From Ichthyophonus hoferi (taxonomy: Eukaryota > Opisthokonta > Ichthyosporea > Ichthyophonida > Ichthyophonidae): DNA of 17,930 nt. Position numbers and translations under genes: made by a program. The first letter of the stretch is position 1. Each line of letters starts with the position of its first letter. Under the pieces are notes generated by a model. It was given only the letters and a program-made list of their open reading frames with translations, did not search any database and had not been told where the DNA came from. The stretch is from NCBI GenBank assembly GCA_002751075.1, contig NAOQ01000677.1, positions 10,227 to 28,156 on the forward strand. Reading direction: 5' to 3'. Shown in pieces: positions 1-7,835 of this stretch.

Positions 1-173
1 TCAGCTTTGTCCTGTGGTGTGTACAATTACAACCTTTTGAGTGTGATAGAAAGGATAGCCCCTGCATGCATAGGATGGGTTAGATACAGTAGGTATGATC
101 ATCAGTGTTTGCATGCGGACCTAGTACAAGATCACTATTGTCCTTCAGTGTGTAACTGTTATTGTGTTTGCAG

Positions 174-261
174 ATATTTGGAGTCAGTGGCTGCTAAGCT
201 AATGTTACCTTTGCACTCTGCCAAGAAGATGGAAGATGCGGCTGTAGAGCTACGTAAAAGG
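174..261 (+). CDS. CDK5RAP3: CDK5RAP3 antepenultimate-type exon, helical segment
   Basis: The acceptor is a TGTTTGCAG at 165-173 and the donor is G|GTAAGA at 261/262, both strong. The first base completes a codon begun in the previous exon; an upstream AG or CG would give Arg, as in the PRY of the animal protein. The frame then reads YLESVAAKLMLPLHSAKK and continues MEDAAVELRKR, ending in phase 0. The segment is rich in A, L, K and E and should be a continuous helix. The exon is 88 bp and the intron after it (262-340) is only 79 bp. Confidence 0.85.
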
Positions 262-796
262 GTAAGATATGACCTTAGTTTGAGACGGATGTGGAGATAG
301 TAGTGTGCTGACTGTGTGGTATTGGGCCATGTAGCAACAGCAATTGAGTATAGAAGAGACCCGGCTTCATCAAAACCTAAAACAGGCGGTGGAAATGACA
401 AAGTTGTTGCAAGATAGGGTGAGTCAGTTGTCTACCTCTATAATAGGATGCCCTGTGATATTGTAGGCGAGTTTTAGGCGGTGACAGGCAAAGAGAATGG
501 AATACATGGGTGGTGTTCATATTGAGTTGATCGATCCTTCTATCTCCTGGCATACTACCATATAGTAAAGAGAGACCCACATTGTGCATGCATGGTATTG
601 TGATCACAACCTCTACTGGTAGAAATGGGTTGTGATATTCTACACCTCCTAGATATTGGCCAGATAATCCTGCCTGGTCTTTGAATGTTGGCTAGTAGTT
701 GTCTTACAAATGATGGCAATGCAGGTAGCAGACGTGATATCTGCCAAGTACAGTGGACGTCCTGTTCATTTTATAGGTACCCTGAATGCAGCCTGA
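174..796 (+). CDS. CDK5RAP3: CDK5RAP3 (LZAP/C53) homologue, last three coding exons (3' partial)
   Basis: CDK5RAP3 is a cytosolic/ER-associated adaptor of the UFM1 ligase complex (UFL1-UFBP1) that takes part in ribosome UFMylation, ER-phagy and cell-cycle signalling. Three exons, 174-261, 341-418 and 725-796, are all open in compatible phases with GT-AG borders and give 78 C-terminal residues. They form a long charged helical stretch followed by the tail AKYSGRPVHFIGTLNAA and a TGA stop. From memory, the animal protein ends with a helix opening on a PRY, then a TxxLQ segment, then a KRYSGRPVNLMG-type tail. The order, the spacing (16 residues from the T of TKLLQ to the Y of KYSGRP in both) and the final motif agree. 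The 5' part of the gene lies before the window. The conserved SGRPV and the matched spacing make the assignment firm. The orthologue group was not tested by search. Confidence 0.88.
341..418 (+). CDS. CDK5RAP3: CDK5RAP3 penultimate exon, helical segment with TKLLQ
   Basis: This 78-bp, phase 0/0 exon lies between a GCAACAG acceptor (ends 340) and a perfect GTGAGT donor (starts 419). It encodes QLSIEETRLHQNLKQAVEM and then TKLLQDR, 26 residues. The L-x4-E-x-T-K-x-L-Q pattern aligns with the LxxxxExTxxLQ stretch that precedes the tail in animal CDK5RAP3. The polypyrimidine tract is weak. The following intron (419-724) is 306 bp and holds nothing I recognise. Confidence 0.82.
725..796 (+). CDS. 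CDK5RAP3: CDK5RAP3 terminal coding exon with conserved SGRPV tail
   Basis: The acceptor is GCAATGCAG ending at 724. The phase-0 frame begins VADVISAKYSGRPV, continues HFIGTLNAA and ends at TGA 794-796. The conserved tail motif of CDK5RAP3 is clear: YSGRPV is identical to the vertebrate version, and the NLMG/NIMG that usually follows is HFIG here. The tail is a few residues longer than the human one. This exon decides the identity of the gene. Confidence 0.88.
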   Translation, partial: VADVISAKYSGRPVHFIGTLNAA

Positions 797-1365
797 GACA
801 GTGCCATCATATGACGCTGATACCAGGATGGGTTAATTGTAGAAATATTAAAATGATAGCTTATGCATATCCCCTAAAATATTTATTATTTAGCTTTATT
901 TGAGTTTAGGGTGATCTGTAGGATCCCGTCGGTTCCCTAATTTAGCAAATGCTAATTCAAAATTTGTCACGAATTGTTTTGCATTAATGGGTTGATTGAT
1001 TAATATGGTTTCATTCAGATGGGTAGGGGAGAGTGGTTGTATGGTAGCAGGTGTATTATTAGTAATATTAAAAGTATTGGTAATAATAACATCAGTAATC
1101 ATGCTCGAGAGTCAGTCTCTGAATGATATCCAGCCATAGGTATAGATCATACTCATTCTAAAGCGAAAAGCCTTGGGTGTGATTGGTTCTAAATATGAGG
1201 GTCTTAAACCTAAGCCAATCAAATGGCAATGTACATTTTGGGAGTACACTTGCTTAGATATGAATTGTAACTACAAATAATCTGGCTTATATAGAACCCT
1301 TGAAATTATATGACTGCCAATTATTGTGTCTATTTCTAAATAAACTTCAAAGTTTCGCCAAAAAG
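797..1365 (+). other. Probable 3' UTR of CDK5RAP3
   Basis: No coding signal is visible between the CDK5RAP3 stop and the first canonical AATAAA at 1339-1344, which is followed by a GT-rich stretch near 1375-1395. A short inverted match (GATTGG near 1180, CCAATC near 1215) is too small to interpret. The UTR end is inferred from the hexamer only. Confidence 0.4.
1339..1344 (+). promoter_or_regulatory. Candidate polyadenylation signal AATAAA
   Basis: This is the first canonical hexamer downstream of the CDK5RAP3 stop, about 540 bases after it. The sequence shortly after it includes GATGTGG and TTTTGTG, which fits a GU-rich downstream element. AATAAA is common by chance in DNA this AT-rich, so this is a candidate only. 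Confidence 0.35.
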
Positions 1366-1493
1366 TATTATAATGATGTGGCATCTTTTGTGATTTAATG
1401 AGATTAGATTATATTAACGGCTTAGCAGATCATTGGGCCTCTGGTCTACGCAGACTGATTGTGTATGAAACTATAAACGATTCTATATTCCAG

Positions 1494-1596
1494 AGTTGAT
1501 CGAACACTGAATGGTTTTAAGTGCTTAGAGTGCAAATATAGTATAATTGACTATATGAAACTGCGTGACTCCCTCCTTCAAAATGGTAAACTATTG
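1494..1596 (+). CDS. Candidate internal exon with a CxxC pair, unrecognised
   Basis: A pyrimidine-leaning acceptor TTCTATATTCCAG (ends 1493) is followed by one base and then 34 open codons, up to a strong GTAAGA donor at 1597. The frame includes GFKCLECKYSIIDYMKL and then RDSLLQNGKLL. The C-L-E-C pair could be half of a zinc-binding site. A second C-P-E-C-K-G reads out in another frame at about 1653-1670, only some 60 bases past the donor; an intron that short would be unusual. GC content is slightly above the surroundings. No family recognised, and chance is not excluded. Confidence 0.3.
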
Positions 1597-1599
1597 GTA

Positions 1600-2610
1600 A
1601 GATCTAACAGTGTGGAAATGATGTAGATAGCTCAGTTGATCAAAATGCAACATGTCCTGAATGCAAAGGGGTGTGCCAGATTGTTGTTTGTTGGATGGAA
1701 AATATATTGAAATTGATATTTGTATTCCCCTATTAAATTGGGTATCAGACATACCTAGGAACTTATTTTCGCAGAGTGCAAGTGTATTTTGTTTTAATCT
1801 TATTAATTCAACTGGTGCATTGTAGCTCACTGAACTATCATTTGATACTCTCTTGATTAAGTTAAAGTGTTGTTTAGTGCTTGAAGTGAAGATCTCGTTT
1901 TATGTGAAAAATGATTCTGTTTGAAGCTGCAAATTATTGATAAGAAAAGGCCTTTAGCCAATAGAGCTGATCCCTAAACTGAACAACGTAAAATCTGGAG
2001 AATTGACAAGAGCCCTACGTGTAATATTAGCTTAAAGTATAAAAGAATGAATTGATACATTTATTTAACCTCATTATAAGTATTATCATAGATTGATGCA
2101 ACACACTACCAGCCGTTTATTGCAACAATAGTGCTTTTTCATGGACTCTCAGTCGAAGTAATTGCTACTTAATCAGCTCCTATTATGACACTATGTTGTA
2201 TTGTAATTGGTTAAAATCAGTTATTTACTTCTATTCTAATTGGCTTATTCATATTTTCTGGCCATGAATGATAGCTATAAAAGTGCTCACAAGTACAATA
2301 CCAATTCAGCAATATAATTATATTAATAATAAATGAAGCATTCACACCTTGCTCAAATACCAGAACTGACATAGAGAATTTAGAAGTGGCATTGAAACCT
2401 ATATGCCAGTATGAACCATTCACTTTTCTGTTAACACTAACTGATTTAGTAAAGACTACTGGCCTGTTATGATGACAGAAGCCAGACGTTGTTTGTTGTT
2501 AACTTAACACTCATGATTTTAAACAGCCTGCATAATATTTTCTTCCTATGATGCCAATCTAAAGAAATGTGAGCAGCCTTAGATGTTTAAAAGATCACGT
2601 TATCATATAT
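1600..2610. other. AT-rich spacer, no firm feature
   Basis: Stops are frequent in all frames. One patch at about 2377-2470 is open for some 30 codons on the plus strand (NLEVALKPICQYEPFTFL and on). It lacks a convincing acceptor, and its only donor-like site is GTAAAG near 2448. I see no repeat family or RNA gene. Confidence 0.5.
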
Positions 2611-2615
2611 ATTTT

Positions 2616-2675
2616 ATATATATTGATGGTGGCTGTCAGACTGATGACTACAGACACTTGGATATCAATATATAT
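2616..2675. repeat. Short AT-rich inverted repeat, 12-bp arms
   Basis: ATATATATTGAT at 2616-2627 is the exact reverse complement of ATCAATATATAT at 2664-2675, with a 36-base loop. It could extrude as a cruciform or form an RNA hairpin, or it could be a remnant of a small non-autonomous element. It may also be chance in simple AT sequence. Confidence 0.5.
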
Positions 2676-2696
2676 TGGGTATAGTGTTTGATGCAG

Positions 2697-2749
2697 TTCT
2701 AATATGAGAATGCATTTGGGAGCTGAGATTAAGTCTATAAATGGAATTG
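2697..2749 (+). CDS. Weak candidate exon, unrecognised
   Basis: An acceptor GTTTGATGCAG ends at 2696. One base plus 17 codons and a single base lead to a GTTAGT donor at 2750. The frame reads SNMRMHLGAEIKSINGI. The piece is short (53 bp) and the phase does not join simply to the other islands, so chance is a real alternative. Confidence 0.15.
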
Positions 2750-2759
2750 GTTAGTTATT

Positions 2760-3700
2760 ATCAACAAAATCTAATTGGATATAGGTCTCACATGTGATTG
2801 GCCTCCATAAAGACCCATAGATGAAAATTGATATGTTCTGTTGATTTAATGATTTGATTGAATGATCCTAGGGTAGACCATTAGTGAAATACCACATATT
2901 TCAATGAAGTGAAAGTGAAAAATCACATTATTTCCATTTGGTGTAAGTATAGTTGTTTGGGAACAGTGCTTCATGAAGATGGTATTCTAAGTTATAATAT
3001 TTGCCCAACCACTTAATATTCATATATCTTTGCAAGAGGTTAGTAGGTCTTACTAGCATATTTGTTCCATTAGTTATTTATCAAAACAGTAAATGTTAGC
3101 TGATTTAGTAAGGCAACACATTGATACCTCATTGTCATATAATTAAAATTTAATTCTGACTTTTAGTGGCCTCCATTTAAACATTTCCTATTGATTGTAT
3201 AAAGTAGCTAATCAATTTGAGTTAATCAATCAGAGGTCAAAAACTAATTTAAGAGTTTAAATTTGATACATATTCCTTTGAATACGATTTGATGTTTTTT
3301 ACAGGGATTAAAAATTTTGACTTGATATAATAATACTTTTATTATATTTTGGTTTCACAGCCACTATCATCTGCAAAATTCTTTAGATTGATTCAATGGA
3401 TTTGTATTATTGGAATATGTTGCTCTTAATTGGGTCATCTAATTTATTGATTTATAATTTAAAAGCATTTAATATTATTTTATTTATTATAGTGCTAATG
3501 CTGGTGCATTGCTGGGATATTTATGAATAATTATTGTTGCAAGACCATTAACTCCAAATGAACCCGTAGGTCTTCTGAAATTCTGGTAACCAGCAGATCA
3601 TGAAATGATTGGTCTATTATTAATTGATTGAACAACGTTCTTATATGATTTTTTACCAGGTAAATTGATTTGTCAATAAGAATCTTTACAATCGGTCTTA
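2760..3700. other. AT-rich spacer with scattered splice-like motifs
   Basis: There is a good acceptor (pyrimidine tract plus TTTCACAG) ending at 3360, followed by 22 open codons starting PLSSAKFFRLIQWICIIGICC, hydrophobic enough for a membrane segment. No matching donor follows. A perfect GTAAGTAT donor-like site lies at about 2944. A stretch near 3546-3586 (frame PLTPNEPVGLLKF) ends at a GTAACC whose phase fits the exon at 3708. None is strong enough to call alone. Confidence 0.4.
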
Positions 3701-3707
3701 TTTACAG

Positions 3708-3777
3708 TGATGAATACCGCTACGATGACACCTGCTATAAACAAAGGTTGAAAAAGGATGATGGGGAACTGAAATAA
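3708..3777 (+). CDS. Candidate terminal exon of a small unknown gene
   Basis: A good acceptor TCTTATTTACAG ends at 3707. One base then completes a split codon, and 22 codons follow (DEYRYDDTCYKQRLKKDDG, then ELK) to TAA at 3775-3777. A canonical AATAAA overlaps the region directly behind the stop (3780-3785), so UTR and signal would be very compact. The patch is visibly richer in G+C than its surroundings and contains CGC, GAC and ACC codons, unlike the spacer. A phase-compatible upstream piece ends at about 3586. The tail is highly charged. I do not recognise the protein. Confidence 0.38.
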
Positions 3778-3779
3778 CT

Positions 3780-3785
3780 AATAAA
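3780..3785 (+). promoter_or_regulatory. Candidate polyadenylation signal AATAAA
   Basis: This hexamer begins three bases after the TAA of the candidate terminal exon, with TCCTAGCATACTCAGG and then ATGTGG downstream. It supports the reading of 3708-3777 as a 3' end only if that exon is transcribed. Confidence 0.3.
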
Positions 3786-3934
3786 TGTCCTAGCATACTC
3801 AGGCATATGTGGCAACCCTGCATGCTTATATACATGTACAATACCAATATGAGCAAATACAAATGCTTTTTTTACACACAAGGCTTTGTATTTATTTATT
3901 ACTTGTTAAAATATATCATAGTATATATATATAG

Positions 3935-4085
3935 TCCTATTATACAACACCTAATTAGTGACTCTGAAGCCTATAGACAAGTCACTAAAACTACCACAGA
4001 TTGCTATAATTATTTTTTGGATGGTAACCAACTTCATGTTGCTTTTATTGAATCATTACAAAATTTCAAGAAATATTTAGATTAA
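3935..4085 (+). CDS. Candidate terminal exon, unknown helical protein
   Basis: After an AT-repeat tract ending in TATATAG (3934), one base and 49 codons run to TAA at 4083-4085. The translation PIIQHLISDSEAYRQVTK and its continuation to FIESLQNFKKYLD has protein-like residue balance and an amphipathic end. The same frame is open further upstream to 3807, but that part is low-complexity (I, Y, F). No AATAAA lies close behind the stop. No family recognised. Confidence 0.25.
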
Positions 4086-4089
4086 TGAG

Positions 4090-5200
4090 AGATGGAGAAC
4101 AAAAATAGCTAATTAAGTTCAATTATTTTATTAATTTAGAGATATAAAGAAGTGGAAATATGGCTTTAAATTATGGATTAATGAGGCAACCTTAATTGAA
4201 TTTATTCATAAAGGTATATAGAGGGCTTTAAAATATATAGTCTGGACTGTTTTTCAGAGTTCTTTTATTAATGTAAATGACTAATAATATAAAAAAATGG
4301 GTGCATGTATTATTTTATTTCAGATCTTGGTATTTTTTATAGCACTAATCAATTGTATTATAAATTTACAGCAAATCTAAAACACAGACTAAGGATGGAG
4401 AAGAAAAATATTCATTTATCAATAAATAAAAAATTAGGCTTTGAAAAACAACAATCACCAAATAAATGATATTTTAATGTCAAACCCATTATAGGCTGAC
4501 CTATGGAATTACTTTAGTAATTTTGATAAATGTATTGCGTGCAGATTTAAAATTTTCAAAAACCTGTTAGGTTTATATAAACTGGTCATCCCTTAATTGT
4601 GTCAAACTTGATTACTTGGGTTTATAAGATAGGGCCAGTATTATTATGATTTAGTTAATTATATTCAGTTTCCAAGACATTGACACAACAAGATTATCAA
4701 GTACAATTAGTCTTCTCTACATGATATCACCACTACAGCACATAGGCCAATTCAAAATATTTATTTATTTATTTGGATTTATTTGATAACTGTACAATCA
4801 TTAATAGAACATGAGGCTTTATCTTGGTAAATTAATTGGCAAAGTCACAACCTTATGCATTATAATTCAATCTGACCAATAGAATACGCACTTTATAATC
4901 TTGTATGGCACTGGTGTCATAAATGTTTACTAATTGAATATTTAATTTATGCTAAGACAAAGTAGTATATAATTTATTTAGATTATTGGTGTTTACATAT
5001 AAGCAGCAATTAAAAGCTCCTTTTCCAAGAAAAAAGGTGTATTAAATTATTATTTTCTGCAATGCAAAAAGGGCCTGTTTGGAAAATATACACTTTACGT
5101 ATATTGCTGAAGATTATAGATCACAAAGAGAAGTTGGCATTCAAAAATAATCCTAGCTATAGGTTTTACCATTCAAAAATATATTACTTTAATAACAAGT
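4090..5200. other. AT-rich spacer, no firm feature
   Basis: Three acceptor-like sites (TTTTTCAG near 4257, TATTTCAG near 4322, AATTTACAG near 4370) are each followed by short open patches. The last one opens 30 codons beginning NLKHRLRMEKKNIHLSINKK. There is faint repetition between 4079-4110 (GATGGAGAACAAAAATA) and 4393-4412 (GATGGAGAAGAAAAATA). At about 5040-5200 the frame that becomes the 5203 exon is also largely open (GPVWKIYTLRILLK). Confidence 0.35.
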
Positions 5201-5202
5201 AG

Positions 5203-5391
5203 CTGTCACCAGTAATCTACAAGGGTGGATTATCTAAAATGTATGTAACCATGGTCAATGGAACTTCATCAAGCAACAATGGGAAACGTATCAGGGTTAA
5301 AGATATTCAATCAGTAGAAAACCAGGGCACTGTGGACTTGGTGCTGGAGGATGATCCCATGAGTGGCTTTGCGTCCTCACAATCTTCACAG
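5203..5391 (+). CDS. Candidate exon of an unknown protein, 63 codons
   Basis: It has an acceptor-like AACAAGTAG (ends 5202; an alternative CACCAG ends 5212) and a clean CACAG|GTATTG donor at 5391/5392. Between them 63 codons are open in phase 0/0. The translation includes LSPVIYKGGLSKMYVTMVNG, a polar serine/asparagine turn, KRIRVKDIQSVENQGTVDLV and an acidic-to-serine end LEDDPMSGFASSQSSQ. G+C is clearly above the flanks and it uses CGT, GTG, CTG and GCG codons. The alternating hydrophobic pattern suggests beta strands, then a disordered tail. I cannot assign a family; it could be a host exon or an old mobile-element remnant. Confidence 0.42.
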
Positions 5392-5399
5392 GTATTGTT

Positions 5400-6480
5400 T
5401 TAATTATTAATAAAAAAATGTCCATTGATAAAGAACAAGGATGTGTAATATATCTGTTTTAATAATGTGAATATTAAGTTTAAAATAAACCATGCAGCAC
5501 GATTGTAAGTAGGGATAGTTATTTTCAATTTATTCCATAAATCAGTATTTATAAATAAAATCAAAATATTAGGAAACCTCTCTTTTTATTTCAGTAGCAT
5601 AAGCTGAAATTATATTAATAATTTAGATGATTGTTATGAGTATCCTTCAACCAGGCCTGTACAATTTTTTAAAAGAAGGACTTCCAAAGAATAAGAACTC
5701 ATTATTCATTATTGGTTTAATTAATCCAAATCAAAATTTAGTAGCTATTAATTTTTCTAAAATAACATATTTAAAATAACAAGTTTCTTTAACTTACAGT
5801 ACTTTTGTATTTGTAAGTGCATTAAGGTTTGATAAATTATAAAAGCTTAAATTGTATGGTAGTTAACAAACGTCATTAATCACCTAAAATAACAGTTCAT
5901 TGGTATTACAGAGCTTGATAAGAAATTTAAAACCACGACTCCTTGAATATTAGTTTTGGTCCAGATTAAGTAACTGGTCAGAGGTATATGCCTGCTATAC
6001 TACTATACTTATAATTACTGTCAGCAGGCTAAGATTATTGGAGATTTGACTCAAAAAGACCTTAAAATTATTTCCATTACAATATCACAAAAAACCTGCT
6101 GGTATATAGCTAGTACATTTTTAAATGTATTAGTTATATAATTGATAATTGATATAGTATTGTACCCCTAAAGTTATGGGTTTAATATAATTAGCACCTA
6201 TAAATATTTTCAGTTAAGTCATTAATTAATTCAGCCATACATTACTGTAATTATGGTAACTTGAAATTAATCCATAATTAGTAATAATTATTACTGTGTA
6301 ACTTTCAGTATTCAAAAAAGATTTAGGCAAAGATTAAAGGCATAGAATCTTATCTTAAGTTGGTAGGGGGATTATTTAACTGTAGCCAATGGTTCCATAA
6401 TATTTCTCAGTAGCTAAGCAATACAAAATAATGATAAGAATTAAGTTGTGGTTAAGAGTTTACACATCTAATGAATTTCA
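5400..6480. other. AT-rich spacer, no feature supported
   Basis: No open frame of note is visible. The stretch about 6200-6300 is rich in TTAATTA-type words resembling those in the middle of the copia LTRs further on, but I could not align it convincingly. No tRNA, microsatellite or poly-A tail is evident. Confidence 0.45.
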
Positions 6481-6489
6481 TTCTTAATT

Positions 6490-7000
6490 TCATTTCAATA
6501 TTTCAGTTGTTTAACTGAGCATCATAGTTAAGGTATAACTGACAGATTAATCTTACCAGAAAAACTATATAACCAAAGTATAGGTCTCAGTTCTGGACCA
6601 ATTAAATTTTACATGCAAAATGAATGTGCTTAAACTAAGCATTTGTGTGACTTTGATAAAGTGATGACTATTATTGAACATGACAATGCTTCAAAGGATA
6701 ATGTTCAGAAAAAACAGAAATATGTCAAAATCCTGTCTTCCATCCAATGTTCTGCAAATAAAGCTAAAAAGGTAAAAATTACTTTTTCCTCTGACTCTGA
6801 GGATCCATTAATACAGGGCCTGCAAAACGAGTTTGCTACTTATGAGAAACAAGTGACTCCACCACCAATAGATACAATTCTTGGCTTGACATTATCCTGC
6901 AATTTGATATTAATGCTCATGTTCAGAATGTTGAAGTATTTCGCTATTATAAGCAGTCAATAGAATGCTTCAGGAGGTCGTGCACAAAAAACACTTTAAT
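6490..7000 (+). mobile_element. Fossil Ty1/copia-like fragment: LTR 3' end, leader and Gag start
   Basis: The words CTATATAACCAAAGTATA then GGTCTCAGTTCTGGACC at about 6564-6600 match the LTR end and following block of the element at 13440 and of the fragment at 7221. A Gag-like frame follows (6643-6963), with the same beginning as the frame at 13500: VMTIIEHDNASKDN here and VMTITKRDKST there. Both then have a lysine cluster and a serine/acidic motif (KKVKITFSSDSE here, KKRMQLFFNSSE there). No pol parts follow. The fragment is old and broken; its upstream LTR border is unclear. Confidence 0.5.
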
Positions 7001-7221
7001 TAATAATTAATTCCATGAGGTATCTAATTATGTTTAATTAAGATCAGAAGGTTAGTACAGCTTAGCACTCTGATTAGATAAGCGATGGTGATCTGAACAA
7101 TTAATTCACCCTCAGTAATTGGTGTAAAATACAAACCTATCATTAATTAGATTAATGATGCTTATCATCTGATCAACTGGGATTGATTAGAAATCGAACA
7201 ACTATATAACCAGCGTTTACA
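6985..7221 (+). repeat. Partial copia-type LTR (3' portion)
   Basis: AGTACAGCTTAGCACT at about 7055 corresponds to the AATGCAGTCTAGCACA of the 3' LTR near 17840. CTTATCATCTGATCAACT at about 7161 corresponds to CTTATCACTTGGTCAACT of the 5' LTR at 13383. The end AACTATATAACCAGCGTTTACA corresponds to the 5' LTR end at 13440. Divergence is considerable but the order is conserved. It sits directly behind the fragment at 6490-7000 in the same orientation, either as a second insertion or as part of a rearranged element. Confidence 0.5.
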
Positions 7222-7256
7222 GACTTAGTCTGGATTCTAATTTTAGATGGTAATAA

Positions 7257-7664
7257 AAGCGATGTAAGTGTAACTTAAGTAAACGTTATAAATTATGTCT
7301 AAATTACAGTTGGCTTTACCAAAAACATAGCAAGGCATCTGACAAGAAGTCAGGGTCCGCCTCCACAACCAAAAAGCAAAAGAAGCAGAGAATGCGCTTC
7401 CCGTCAGGTTCTGAAGGCAAACATCTTTCTTCCGAGTTACCGGAAGAAACTGAAGGGTCAAGTTCGAAACATAGTGGAAAGAAGAGAAGTACTCCCCTGG
7501 ACCGGGATGAGGAACTGGATCCAGAAGAGGTGGTTTTTGACACAGAATATTGTTCTTCTATTGATATCAATTACAACCAAAACCAAAATAGTGTAGGCCA
7601 CTTACCGATATTATTTCAGTCCAAATTGATTAAGTTGAAACTAATCCTTAATTATTATATGTGA
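7257..7664 (+). CDS. Longest open frame: lysine-rich, Gag-start-like protein (copia-related or host exon)
   Basis: The frame is open for 136 codons, with the first ATG at 7392. It follows a copia-type LTR end and leader. The core 7311-7560 is distinctly richer in G+C than the flanks. It encodes a basic serine-rich segment (KHSKASDKKSGSASTTKK), a KKQKKQRMRFPSGSE motif, a serine stretch with a second basic KHSGKKRSTP, then an acidic DRDEELDPEEVVFDTEYC. KKQRMRFPSGSE is the counterpart of KKRMQLFFNSSE in the Gag frame at 13500. A GTAAGT at 7264 and an ATTACAG ending at 7309 bracket an intron-like 46 bases, so the frame might be expressed from 7310 onward. Whether it is a preserved Gag start, an exapted exon or a plain host exon is open. 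The basic motifs would suit nuclear or nucleic-acid contact (inference). Confidence 0.4.
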   Translation, partial: KRCKCNLSKRYKLCLNYSWLYQKHSKASDKKSGSASTTKKQKKQRMRFPSGSEGKHLSSELPEETEGSSSKHSGKKRSTPLDRDEELDPEEVVFDTEYCSSIDINYNQNQNSVGHLPILFQSKLIKLKLILNYYM

Positions 7665-7835
7665 GGATAGATTAATAAGTACTATTATAGTTGTCAGGCT
7701 TTATCCATATTCATATTATATTACCAAGTTCTGTAAAACCAATGAATGGTTGGGCTTGACACTTCTGTTACCTTCTACCATTGTAATACACAAGGTCAAT
7801 GTCGGATTTCACGGTAGAGTCTAAAAACATGTGGC

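Noticed and set aside
7-300. 97-codon plus frame starting MSCGVYNYNLLSV
   Set aside because: Only its middle (174-261) is real, as a CDK5RAP3 exon. The rest is intron sequence that happens to be open.
159-607. Minus-strand frames opposite CDK5RAP3
   Set aside because: Antisense shadows of the exons at 174-418 and of the intron after them.
896-1102. Minus frame rich in T, N and I
   Set aside because: Composition follows from AATATTA-type words in the probable 3' UTR; no other support.
3361-3777. Resemblance of the hydrophobic-then-charged pieces to ATP synthase subunit e (ATP5ME)
   Set aside because: Only the layout (K..R, small residues, GYLxP, acidic-Lys end) is similar. Residue-level agreement is poor and the exon joins are not established.
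3807-3934. Upstream part of the 92-codon frame with an ATG at 3807
   Set aside because: Low-complexity I/Y/F/K composition from AT repeats; only the part after 3935 looks protein-like.
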